Assembly: GCA_937872165.1 (NCBI GenBank)
Contig: CALMOR010000235.1
Location: 5,803 to 14,039 of the forward strand
Length of the DNA stretch: 8,237 nucleotides
Reading direction: 5' to 3'
Source: an uncultured Burkholderiales bacterium
Lineage (GTDB): Bacteria; Pseudomonadota; Gammaproteobacteria; Burkholderiales; Burkholderiaceae_D
This document shows positions 1 to 6,814 of this stretch, piece after piece. Positions within the stretch are counted from its first letter, which is position 1, and each line of letters starts with the position of its first letter. A program made the translations under genes and the position numbers. The notes beneath the pieces are model-generated. The model was not told where the DNA came from. It saw only the letters and a program-made list of their open reading frames with translations, and ran no database searches.

Positions 1-2
1 TC

Positions 3-185
3 TGTGGCCGGCGGCTCGAATTGCTGCAGGCGACCGCTGCGCAGATGCGCGAACGCCTCCGGCGCTGCGGTGGCCGACGCGGCGGGTGGGCTCGGCAACG
101 GTTCGCGTTCAGTGCGGCGGTCCTCGCGCTGGCCGCGGTGATCGCGTGGCGGCAGAGGCCTCTGTCGGCTAGTAGCGGCGCGTGA
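3..185 (+). CDS. C-terminal fragment of an unidentified protein with one hydrophobic segment (partial at left edge)
   Basis: An open plus-strand frame enters from the left edge and stops at TGA 183-185, giving about 60 residues. I do not recognise it. Of the three plus frames it has the best G/C third-position bias and the most protein-like composition: a charged helix-like stretch (LELLQATAAQMRERLRR), a Gly/Arg-rich linker, then one hydrophobic segment (FAFSAAVLALAAVIAW) followed by basic residues and a short tail. This suggests the end of a membrane protein or a tail anchor. An in-frame ATG lies at 45-47 but has no ribosome binding site, so a fragment of a longer gene is more likely than a 46-residue protein. 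Its last 17 bases overlap the 3' end of the convergent protease gene. The opposite strand is also open here, but without an ATG and with poorer composition. The call rests on composition only. Confidence 0.4.
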   Translation, partial: CGRRLELLQATAAQMRERLRRCGGRRGGWARQRFAFSAAVLALAAVIAWRQRPLSASSGA

Positions 186-810
186 GCACCATGCTCTGGC
201 CCTCGCGGGTCACCTCGGTCCGCGACAGGAAGCTCATGCCGAGCAACGCCGGTCCGTCGTAACCGCCCTCGAGCACGCCGCCGTCGACGTTGACGAGTTC
301 GACGTCGCCGACCTTGATCCGGTCTAGCTTCACCATCCGGAACGGCACCGTCCCGTTGGCGGTGTTGACCACGGCCCGCGGCGCCTGCTTGTAGGCGATG
401 CCAAGCCGGTCGGCGTCGGTCGCCGACAACACGACGAGGGTCGCCCCGGTGTCGACGAGGAAGCGCGTGGTCGCGCCGTTGATGGCGCCCTGCGTGACGT
501 AATGGCCCTTCCCGTCCGGCGGAAGGACCGCGGTCGGCCGGCCCTGCGTGTTTGCGCCGGCCAGATACGAGCCCATCGCGATGGTCTGGCGGCGGCCGTC
601 GACGACGAAGGTCGCGCCTACGCCGTCGACCGACACGAGCCTGAAGCCTTCGACCGTATCGCCGACGCTCATGCTGCGCGGCGGCGCCTTGTCGATCGCG
701 ACCACCGCCTTGCCGGGAAAGAGGCCGACGACGTTGATCGTGGCGGCGGACGTCGCGAGAGGAAGCGTCGCCAGCGACGCGAGGAAGGTCCATCGACCGG
801 GGCGTCGCAT
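169..810 (-). CDS. Secreted retropepsin-like aspartic protease (clan AA)
   Basis: A 213-residue protein. It begins with a basic n-region and hydrophobic core ending near Ala-Thr-Ser-Ala-Ala (residues 1-23), which reads as a signal peptide for export to the periplasm. Residues 26-80 form a small beta-rich module (NVVGLFPGKAVVAID, then GFRLVSVDGVGATFVVDG) that resembles, by eye, the GspC-type homology region of type II secretion. The catalytic part starts near residue 105. It carries the single aspartic protease motif FLVDTGAT with catalytic Asp120, a hydrophobic-Gly element later (ALLGMSFL, 188-195) and a short C-terminal strand. One Asp-Thr-Gly per chain means it would have to act as a dimer, as retropepsins do. 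The substrate is unknown. The start codon is supported by GGAG at 818-821 (minus strand), 7 bases ahead of the ATG. It lies 15 bases downstream of yajQ on the same strand, so co-transcription is likely. The protease fold call is firm; the biological role is not known. Confidence 0.85.
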   Translation of the reverse strand: MRRPGRWTFLASLATLPLATSAATINVVGLFPGKAVVAIDKAPPRSMSVGDTVEGFRLVSVDGVGATFVVDGRRQTIAMGSYLAGANTQGRPTAVLPPDGKGHYVTQGAINGATTRFLVDTGATLVVLSATDADRLGIAYKQAPRAVVNTANGTVPFRMVKLDRIKVGDVELVNVDGGVLEGGYDGPALLGMSFLSRTEVTREGQSMVLTRRY

Positions 811-817
811 CGCGCGG

Positions 818-821
818 CTCC
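818..821 (-). promoter_or_regulatory. Ribosome binding site of the aspartic protease gene
   Basis: GGAG on the minus strand, 7 bases before the ATG at 810, inside the 15-base gap after the yajQ stop. It supports both the chosen protease start and translation of the gene from a yajQ transcript. Confidence 0.6.
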
Positions 822-825
822 GGAC

Positions 826-1311
826 TCAGTCGCGGAAGTTGTTGAAGTCGAGCGGCAGGTCGGTGACCGACTTCTTCAGCAGCGCGATCGCCGCCTGCAG
901 GTCGTCGCGCTTGGCCCCGCTGACGCGGACCGCATCGCCCTGGATGCCGGCCTGCACCTTCATCTTCGCTTCCTTCAGCGTCTTGACGATCTTCTTGGCG
1001 GCTTCGGACTCGATGCCGTTCTTGATCTTGACGACCTGCTTGACCTTGTCGCCGCCGATCTTCTCGACCTTGCCGACGTCGAGGAAGCGCACGTCGACGC
1101 TGCGCTTCGTCATCTTGTTGTTGACGATGTCCCGCACCTGGCCGAGCTGGAACTCCGAGTCCGCGTAGAGCGTGAGGTCGCGCTCCTTCTGCTCGACCCT
1201 CGCGTCCGAGCCCTTGAAATCGAAGCGCGTGCCGACCTCCTTGTTGGTCTGGTCGACCGCGTTGCGCACCTCGACGAGATTGGCTTCCGAGACGACGTCG
1301 AATGAAGGCAT
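826..1311 (-). CDS. yajQ: YajQ family nucleotide-binding protein (UPF0234)
   Basis: 161 residues, the usual length for the family. The N-terminus MPSFDVVSE, the TRFDFKGSDA block (28-37) and the C-terminus ending PLDFNNFRD are family hallmarks. The family fold is two ferredoxin-like (RNP-like) domains, and it is cytoplasmic. YajQ proteins bind nucleotides, and a Xanthomonas campestris member has been reported as a cyclic di-GMP receptor that works with a transcription factor. Whether this one binds c-di-GMP cannot be read from the sequence. The frame is open upstream to 1629, but that part is antisense to murB. The family N-terminus and a GGAAAG-like ribosome site (1317-1322, minus strand), 5 bases before the ATG, fix the start at 1311. 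The gene is divergent from murB across 106 bases and probably co-transcribed with the downstream protease gene. Confidence 0.95.
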   Translation of the reverse strand: MPSFDVVSEANLVEVRNAVDQTNKEVGTRFDFKGSDARVEQKERDLTLYADSEFQLGQVRDIVNNKMTKRSVDVRFLDVGKVEKIGGDKVKQVVKIKNGIESEAAKKIVKTLKEAKMKVQAGIQGDAVRVSGAKRDDLQAAIALLKKSVTDLPLDFNNFRD

Positions 1312-1346
1312 GCGGACTTTCCGGAGGCGGCGCAGGAGGGACGAAA

Positions 1347-1352
1347 AGTATA
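1347..1352 (-). promoter_or_regulatory. Predicted -10 element of the yajQ promoter
   Basis: TATACT on the minus strand (5 of 6 matches to TATAAT), in an AT-rich dip within very GC-rich DNA. It would start transcription near 1340 and leave a leader of about 30 bases before the yajQ ATG, which fits the ribosome site at 1317-1322. The -35 region (about 1370-1375) has no recognisable consensus. The 12-base context CTCGTCTATACT closely matches the predicted argG promoter (CTCGTCTATAAT). Confidence 0.5.
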
Positions 1353-1372
1353 GACGAGCGACGCGCCGCGCG

Positions 1373-1400
1373 GCCGCACCGCGTCGCCGCACCGCGTCGC
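1373..1400. repeat. 13-base tandem repeat in the yajQ/murB divergent promoter region
   Basis: The unit CGCACCGCGTCGC occurs twice perfectly at 1375-1387 and 1388-1400, and the period of 13 extends two bases further left. The array ends exactly where the murB -10 element begins, so it fills the space where the murB -35 and spacer would lie. It also abuts the yajQ -35 region. It could be a protein binding site or simple replication slippage. Confidence 0.7.
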
Positions 1401-1406
1401 TATACT
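1401..1406 (+). promoter_or_regulatory. Predicted -10 element of the murB promoter
   Basis: TATACT at 1401-1406, 11 bases ahead of the murB ATG at 1418. A start site 6 to 7 bases after the hexamer would fall around 1412-1413, leaving about 5 to 6 bases of leader and no room for a ribosome binding site. None is visible in the GC-rich bases before the ATG. No -35 consensus is present. Together with the rightmost bases of the tandem repeat, this site forms an imperfect inverted copy of the yajQ -10 region (AGTATAG...CGACGCG). Confidence 0.45.
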
Positions 1407-1417
1407 CCGCCGCGCGC

Positions 1418-2446
1418 ATGCCTCCGACCTTCCGCCGCGACGTCAGCCTCGCACCGTTCAACACCTTCGGCATCGCTGCGCGGGCGCGGCGCTTCGTGTC
1501 GGTGGAGTCGGTCGACGAGCTGCAGGCGCTGCGCGACGGCCCCGAGTGGGACGACGGGCCGCGCCTCGTCGTCGGCGGCGGCAGCAACGTCCTCTTCACC
1601 CGCGACTTCGATGGTCTCGTCGTGCGCATCGCGACGCGCGGCCATCGTCACCTCGGCGACGACGGGCACGATCATCTCGTCGAGGTCGAGGCCGGCGAGT
1701 CGTGGGACGGCCTGGTCCGCATCAGCCTCGCGGCCGGCTGGCCCGGCCTCGAGAATCTCGCGCTGATCCCGGGCTCGGTCGGCGCGTCGCCGGTGCAGAA
1801 CATCGGCGCCTACGGCGTCGAGCTGGTCGAGCGCTTCGCATGGCTCGAGGCGCTCGACCTGTCGAGCGGACGGATCGTGCGGATGGATGCCGCAGCCTGC
1901 GGCTTCGGCTATCGCGACAGCGTCTTCAAGCGTGGCCTGCGCGAGCGGATCGTGATCGTGCGCGTCGTGTTCCGCCTGCCGCTGCGATGGGAGGCGCGCA
2001 TCGACTACGCGGACGTGGCGTCGCGGCTCGCCTCGAATTCATCGCCGTCGGCGACCGACGTCGCCGATGCGATCACCGCCATCCGCCGCGACAAGCTCCC
2101 CGACCCGCGCGTGCTCGGCAACGCCGGAAGCTTCTTCAAGAACCCGGTCGTCGATGCGACGACCTTCGACGCGTTGCGCGCCGACGAGCCCGATCTCGCC
2201 GGACGCGTACAGCCGGACGGCCGCGTCAAGCTCGCGGCCGCATGGCTGATCGATCGTTGCGGATGGAAGGGCAGGGGGCTCGAAGGCGGCGGTGGCCGTG
2301 CGGCCGTGCACGATCGTCAGGCGCTGGTCCTCGTCAACCGCGGCGGCGCGAGCGGTGCGGACATCCTCGCGCTGGCCGAAGCGATCCGGCACGACGTAGG
2401 CGAGCGCTTCGGAATCGCGCTCGAAGTCGAGCCGCTGATCGTCTGA
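1418..2446 (+). CDS. murB: UDP-N-acetylenolpyruvoylglucosamine reductase (MurB, type I)
   Basis: 342 residues. This cytoplasmic FAD enzyme uses NADPH to reduce UDP-GlcNAc-enolpyruvate to UDP-MurNAc, the second committed step of peptidoglycan precursor synthesis. The FAD-binding region shows LVVGGGSNVLF (50-60) and GLENLALIPGSVGASPVQNIGAYG (110-133). The Tyr-Arg-Asp-Ser block at 165-168 supplies the conserved substrate Arg166, GNAGSFFKNP holds the catalytic Ser238, and the C-terminal LEVEP supplies the conserved acid (probably Glu338). The type I-specific region between the Arg and Ser motifs is present. The frame is open upstream to 1172, but there it overlaps yajQ in antisense. The family N-terminus (a short lead into LAPFNTFGIAARA) places the start at 1418. 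No ribosome binding site precedes it. The gene is convergent with argG and separated from it by a repeat array. Confidence 0.96.
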   Translation: MPPTFRRDVSLAPFNTFGIAARARRFVSVESVDELQALRDGPEWDDGPRLVVGGGSNVLFTRDFDGLVVRIATRGHRHLGDDGHDHLVEVEAGESWDGLVRISLAAGWPGLENLALIPGSVGASPVQNIGAYGVELVERFAWLEALDLSSGRIVRMDAAACGFGYRDSVFKRGLRERIVIVRVVFRLPLRWEARIDYADVASRLASNSSPSATDVADAITAIRRDKLPDPRVLGNAGSFFKNPVVDATTFDALRADEPDLAGRVQPDGRVKLAAAWLIDRCGWKGRGLEGGGGRAAVHDRQALVLVNRGGASGADILALAEAIRHDVGERFGIALEVEPLIV

Positions 2447-2528
2447 GTCCGCCGACAGCGACGGCTCGCCGATCCGCGCTGCGAGCGTGGGCGCGTCGAT
2501 GTCGGGGCGACACGCGCGTCGCCGCTTA

Positions 2529-2653
2529 CGGACGTCTGCGCCTCTCCGCCCCGGCCATGCGCATCCCGAAGCGGATCGACGTCCGCGCCTCCGCGTTTCG
2601 GCGATGCGGCATCCCGAGGCTCACGAACGTCCGCGTCTCGCCGTTTCGGCGAT
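2529..2653. repeat. Tandem repeat (period about 48 bases) covering the argG 3' end and the murB-argG gap
   Basis: Two clear copies at 2561-2605 and 2609-2653 share GCATCCCGA at one end, ACGTCCGCG in the middle and CGTTTCGGCGAT at the other, with roughly 80 percent identity. A third, more diverged copy runs from about 2529 to 2560 (GACGTCTGCGCCTC against GACGTCCGCGCCTC). On the minus strand the copy nearest argG encodes its last ten residues and stop (IAETARRGRS*). The next copy in the same frame would read RIAETRRRGRRSASGC. The unit length is a multiple of three. The remaining 2447-2528 of the murB-argG gap shows nothing I can name; no hairpin with a T-run is present. Confidence 0.75.
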
Positions 2654-3847
2654 CCGCATCCGTAGTGCATTGAGCTTGATGAAGCCGCCCGCGTCGGCCT
2701 GGTCGTAGGCGCCGCCGTCCTCGTCGAAGGTCGCGATGTTCTGGTCGAACAGCGTGTCCTTCGAGTCGCGCGCGACGACGCTGACGCCGCCCTTGTAGAG
2801 CTTGAGGCGCACGAAGCCGTTGACGTTCTGCTGCGTGTGGTCGATCAGCACCTGCAGCGCGCGACGCTCGGGGCTCCACCAGTAGCCGTTGTAGATCAGG
2901 CTCGCATAGCGCGGCATCAGGTCGTCCTTCAGGTGGGCGACCTCGCGATCGAGCGTGATCGACTCGATGCCGCGATGCGCCTTCAGCAAGATGGTGCCGC
3001 CGGGCGTCTCGTAGCAGCCGCGCGACTTCATCCCGACGTAACGGTTCTCGACGAGGTCGAGGCGGCCGATGCCGTGGCGGCCGCCGAGTTCGTTCAGCTT
3101 GGTCAAGACCTCGGCCGGGCTCATCGGCCGTCCGTCGATCGCCGTGACATCGCCCCTCGCGAACTCGACGTCGACGTATTGCGGCGCATCGGGCGCCGCC
3201 TCGGGCGACACGGTCCAGCGCCACATCGCTTCCTCGGCCTCGGCCTTGGGGTCCTCGAGGTGGCGGCCCTCGAAGCTGATGTGCAGCAGGTTCGCGTCCA
3301 TCGAGTACGGCGCGCCGCCCTGCTTGTGCTTCATCTCGATCGGGATGCCGGCCGCCTCCGCATACGCCAGCAGCTTCTCGCGGCTCGACAGGTCCCACTC
3401 GCGCCACGGCGCGATGACCTTGATGCCGGGCTCGAGCGCGTAGTAGCCCATCTCGAAGCGGACCTGGTCGTTGCCCTTGCCGGTCGCGCCGTGGGACACC
3501 GCCTCGGCGCCGGTCAGGCGCGCGATCTCGATCTGGCGCTTCGCGATCAGCGGCCGCGCGATCGACGTCCCGAGCAGGTACTCGCCTTCGTAGAGCGCGT
3601 TGGCGCGGAACATCGGGAACACGAAGTCGCGGACGAACTCCTCGCGCAGATCGTCGATGTAGATGTTGTCGGCCGCGATCCCGGCGTTCAACGCCTTCGC
3701 GCGCGCGGGCTCGAGCTCTTCGCCCTGGCCGATGTCGGCGGTGAAGGTCACCACCTCCGCGCGGTAGTTGTCCTGCAGCCACTTGAGGATGACCGAGGTA
3801 TCGAGCCCGCCGGAATAGGCGAGGACGACTTTGCTGATGTCGCTCAT
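2621..3847 (-). CDS. argG: Argininosuccinate synthase
   Basis: 408 residues. This cytoplasmic enzyme condenses citrulline and aspartate with ATP to give argininosuccinate, the penultimate step of arginine synthesis. The N-terminal PP-loop AYSGGLDTS (10-18) binds ATP. Other hallmarks are the SHGATGKGNDQVRFE block (118-132) for citrulline/aspartate, APWREWDL (146-153), GAPYSMDANLLHISFEG (178-194), and the C-terminal oligomerisation helix ending LNALRMRI. The start MSDISKVVLAYSGG is the usual one for the family, although the ribosome site before it is weak. The last ten residues (IAETARRGRS) belong to a tandem repeat that continues past the stop, so the exact C-terminal tail may be repeat-derived. 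The gene follows the diguanylate cyclase gene after 148 bases and has its own promoter-like site at 3982-3987. It can therefore be expressed apart from argF. Confidence 0.97.
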   Translation of the reverse strand: MSDISKVVLAYSGGLDTSVILKWLQDNYRAEVVTFTADIGQGEELEPARAKALNAGIAADNIYIDDLREEFVRDFVFPMFRANALYEGEYLLGTSIARPLIAKRQIEIARLTGAEAVSHGATGKGNDQVRFEMGYYALEPGIKVIAPWREWDLSSREKLLAYAEAAGIPIEMKHKQGGAPYSMDANLLHISFEGRHLEDPKAEAEEAMWRWTVSPEAAPDAPQYVDVEFARGDVTAIDGRPMSPAEVLTKLNELGGRHGIGRLDLVENRYVGMKSRGCYETPGGTILLKAHRGIESITLDREVAHLKDDLMPRYASLIYNGYWWSPERRALQVLIDHTQQNVNGFVRLKLYKGGVSVVARDSKDTLFDQNIATFDEDGGAYDQADAGGFIKLNALRMRIAETARRGRS

Positions 3848-3915
3848 GGTGTGCGCTCGGAGAATGCGATGCGGCGAGGATCCGCGGTACGCCGGGATTC
3901 GGGGGTCACCGTGTG

Positions 3916-3932
3916 CCGCGCGACGTGCGCGG
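3916..3932. repeat. Inverted repeat in the argG leader
   Basis: CCGCGC and GCGCGG (3916-3921 and 3927-3932) are perfect arms around a 5-base loop (GACGT). In the predicted argG mRNA this would form a stable stem about 70 bases before the start codon. It has no T-run, so it is not an ordinary terminator. Function unknown; such GC-rich stems can arise by chance in DNA of this composition. Confidence 0.4.
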
Positions 3933-3953
3933 AACGGGATCGTGCATGCGGAA

Positions 3954-3970
3954 CCGGATACGGGATCCGG
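3954..3970. promoter_or_regulatory. Operator-like inverted repeat at the argG transcription start
   Basis: CCGGAT (3954-3959) and ATCCGG (3965-3970) are perfect arms separated by 5 bases. The predicted argG start site (about 3975) lies just upstream, so the repeat sits at roughly +5 to +21. That is a classic place for a repressor operator, or for a stem-loop at the very 5' end of the mRNA. It does not resemble the AT-rich ArgR box. No regulator can be named. Confidence 0.4.
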
Positions 3971-3981
3971 AAGGCGCGCGG

Positions 3982-3987
3982 ATTATA
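3982..3987 (-). promoter_or_regulatory. Predicted -10 element of the argG promoter
   Basis: TATAAT on the minus strand, a perfect consensus match in GC-rich DNA, 9 bases after the stop codon of the upstream cyclase gene. The matching -35 would fall inside the end of that gene (about 4005-4010) and shows no consensus. The predicted start near 3975 gives argG a leader of about 130 bases. It shares CTCGTCTATA with the yajQ promoter. Confidence 0.55.
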
Positions 3988-3995
3988 GACGAGGG

Positions 3996-5801
3996 CTAGT
4001 GCTGGATGCCCGACGCGACCGCGGCGGCTTCCTTTCGTCGGCGCTTCGACTTGTAGAGCGCCGCGTCGGCGAGCGCGACCAGTTCGTGCGCCTGCATCGT
4101 GTCCTCGGGAAAGCAAGCGATGCCGAACGAGACCGCGACGCCGGACCGGCTGCCGTCGGGCGCGCGCGGCAACAGGTCCTGCAGGCCTTGCGCGAAGGCT
4201 TCGAGGCGGGCCTCGCCGACCATGCGGTTGGTGCGCGGCAGGAAGATGCAGAACTCGTCGCCGCCATAGCGGAAGGCACGGTCCTCGTCGCGGAAGAAGT
4301 CGCGCAGCAGGTGGCCGGCGGCCGCGAGGATCTGGTCGCCCGCGACATGGCCGTGCTTGTCGTTGAACTGCTTGAAGCGGTCGAGGTCGAGCATCGCGAC
4401 GATGACGTTCTGCTTGCCGATGGCGTTCTTCTCGAGCATCGCGTTCAGCGTCGGCAACAGGTTGCGTCGATTGAGCAGGCCCGTCAGCGGATCGCGCGAG
4501 GCCTGCTCCCGCAGCTCGTCGTGGATCGCCTCGATCTCTGTGAAGCGCGTCTGCAGTTCGGTGTTGACCGCTTCGAGCTCGGTCTTGGCCTGCAGCAGCG
4601 AGATGCGTTCGGCCTCGGCCGCGTCGCGTTCGCGGCGGATCGCTTCCATCTGCAGCATCGCCTGCGAATAGGCGAGACGGACGTCGCGCGTCGTGTCCTG
4701 CCAGCGTCGATGGGATGCATGGAAGCGCTGGTGCCAGCGGAACGCGCGACGATAGTCGCCCCGCGCCGCATACAGCGTCGAGACGGCGAGCGCGGTCTTC
4801 CAGAACTGCGTCAGATGCGGGTGCCGCCGCAGGTTCCACAGCGCGACCCGCCACGCGCTGATCGCCTCCTGGACCTTGCCCTGTTCGACCGCGATGCGGC
4901 CCTGGTTCCACTTGGCGGTGCCGACGCCCATCGAGTAGTCGCGACCGATCGCGGCGTCGAGAGCATCGAACACGTAGTCGGTGGCTTCCTGCAGATGCCC
5001 GGTCTCGATCAGGTTCTCGGCCACCGTGGTCATCACGTCGCCGGGCCGGAACAGCAGCAGCTCGCGGCGGTTCTGCGCGAGCGCGAGGTTGATCTCGAGG
5101 GTCGCTTCCTCGACGCGACCCGTGTTGATCAGGCAGTACGCGAGGTTGGACCGGCACATCGTGTCGAAGCCCGGCATGCCGATGCGTCCGCTCTCGCTCA
5201 GGGCCATGCGCAGGCAGCTCTCGGCGCCGTCCCAGTCGCCCGCGTGCAGCAGCGTCGCGCCGACGTTGAAGGCCATCAGCGCATGCGCGGGCGGATAGTG
5301 GAAGCGGAAGTATTCGAGGCCGATCAGGAGGTCGCGGAACGCGAGCTCGGGCTTGCCGAGGCCGAGCAGCGTGATGGCGCGCCACAGGCGGATGTAGTGC
5401 TCGTCGGACGGCTCGAGCGCGTCGGGCTGCGACAGCGCCCGCTCGAACGAGACCATCGACGCGACGAGGTCGCGCTCGACCCAGTGCAGGGCCGCATGGA
5501 CGCCGTGGACGATCTGCAGCAGACGCTGGAACGCGGGACTGCGCGACGTGGACCGAGAGAGTCCGGAGCGCGCCTTCGCGAGATGCGCGCGGGCGCGGCT
5601 GGTCTCGGCGACGCGCACGTTGCTGCTCGCCGCGATCAGATGCGCGAACACGAGGTCGTTAGGCGGCGCGGCCGGATGCGCGATCAGGTAGCTCTCCGCC
5701 ATCGCCGCGGTGTCGATCGGCGAACAGGGATGGTTGAGCCATGCCGCCTCGAGCGTGGCGTCGAGCGAACGCGCGGTCGCGGGCGGATGGCCTGCGCTCA
5801 T
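3996..5801 (-). CDS. Soluble diguanylate cyclase with TPR-like N-terminal region
   Basis: 601 residues, predicted to make cyclic di-GMP from two GTP. Residues about 35-370 are helical with TPR-like repeats, including FNVGATLLHAGDWDGAESCLRMAL, SNLAYCLINTGRVEEATLEI and AKWNQGRIAVEQGKVQEAI. A coiled-coil-like charged linker runs from about 378 to 432, and the GGDEF domain from about 433 to 590. The DPLTGLLNRR entry motif (437-446), the metal-site Asp472 in LDLDRFKQFND, and an intact GGDEF signature (513-517) all argue for an active enzyme. The product-inhibition I-site RxxD is present (Arg504 to Asp507, five residues before GGDEF). There is no signal peptide or membrane segment and no EAL domain, so it is a cytoplasmic enzyme sensing through protein contacts. 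It starts 33 bases after argF on the same strand, which suggests shared transcription. The ribosome site is weak. ATG 5801 is chosen as the first in-frame ATG after argF; Met34 is an alternative. The ligand or partner is unknown. Confidence 0.9.
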   Translation of the reverse strand: MSAGHPPATARSLDATLEAAWLNHPCSPIDTAAMAESYLIAHPAAPPNDLVFAHLIAASSNVRVAETSRARAHLAKARSGLSRSTSRSPAFQRLLQIVHGVHAALHWVERDLVASMVSFERALSQPDALEPSDEHYIRLWRAITLLGLGKPELAFRDLLIGLEYFRFHYPPAHALMAFNVGATLLHAGDWDGAESCLRMALSESGRIGMPGFDTMCRSNLAYCLINTGRVEEATLEINLALAQNRRELLLFRPGDVMTTVAENLIETGHLQEATDYVFDALDAAIGRDYSMGVGTAKWNQGRIAVEQGKVQEAISAWRVALWNLRRHPHLTQFWKTALAVSTLYAARGDYRRAFRWHQRFHASHRRWQDTTRDVRLAYSQAMLQMEAIRRERDAAEAERISLLQAKTELEAVNTELQTRFTEIEAIHDELREQASRDPLTGLLNRRNLLPTLNAMLEKNAIGKQNVIVAMLDLDRFKQFNDKHGHVAGDQILAAAGHLLRDFFRDEDRAFRYGGDEFCIFLPRTNRMVGEARLEAFAQGLQDLLPRAPDGSRSGVAVSFGIACFPEDTMQAHELVALADAALYKSKRRRKEAAAVASGIQH

Positions 5802-5834
5802 GACGCGATCAACGGGTGCGGCCCGAACGGCTCG

Positions 5835-6755
<921 letters not shown>

Positions 6756-6814
6756 CGTATCGGGCTCGACCCGCGAAGCTCAACATGAAACCCGCACGGC
6801 GACCATCGCGAACC

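Noticed and set aside
502..1305. A plus-strand open frame opposite yajQ and the protease gene
   Set aside because: Runs antisense across two well-supported genes and their junction; Arg/Asp/Leu-rich shadow sequence.
1172..1417. An N-terminal extension of murB by 82 codons
   Set aside because: It lies antisense to yajQ and reads as Arg/Ser-rich filler, while MurB homology begins just after 1418.
1312..1629. An N-terminal extension of yajQ across the divergent gap into murB
   Set aside because: It has no family similarity, and the conserved MPSFDVVSE start with a ribosome site is at 1311.
2447..2620. A bidirectional intrinsic terminator between murB and argG
   Set aside because: No hairpin followed by a T-run on either strand; termination here may be Rho-dependent or repeat-related, but that cannot be shown.
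2529..2653. A CRISPR array, because of the regular 48-base period
   Set aside because: The units are contiguous and diverged, with only three bases between them, no unique spacers and no cas genes nearby.
2526..3782. A minus-strand frame overlapping argG in another register and running through the repeat array
   Set aside because: Shadow of argG; the translation is Arg-rich without domains. The repeat peptides it ends with come from the tandem array and are not evidence of a gene.
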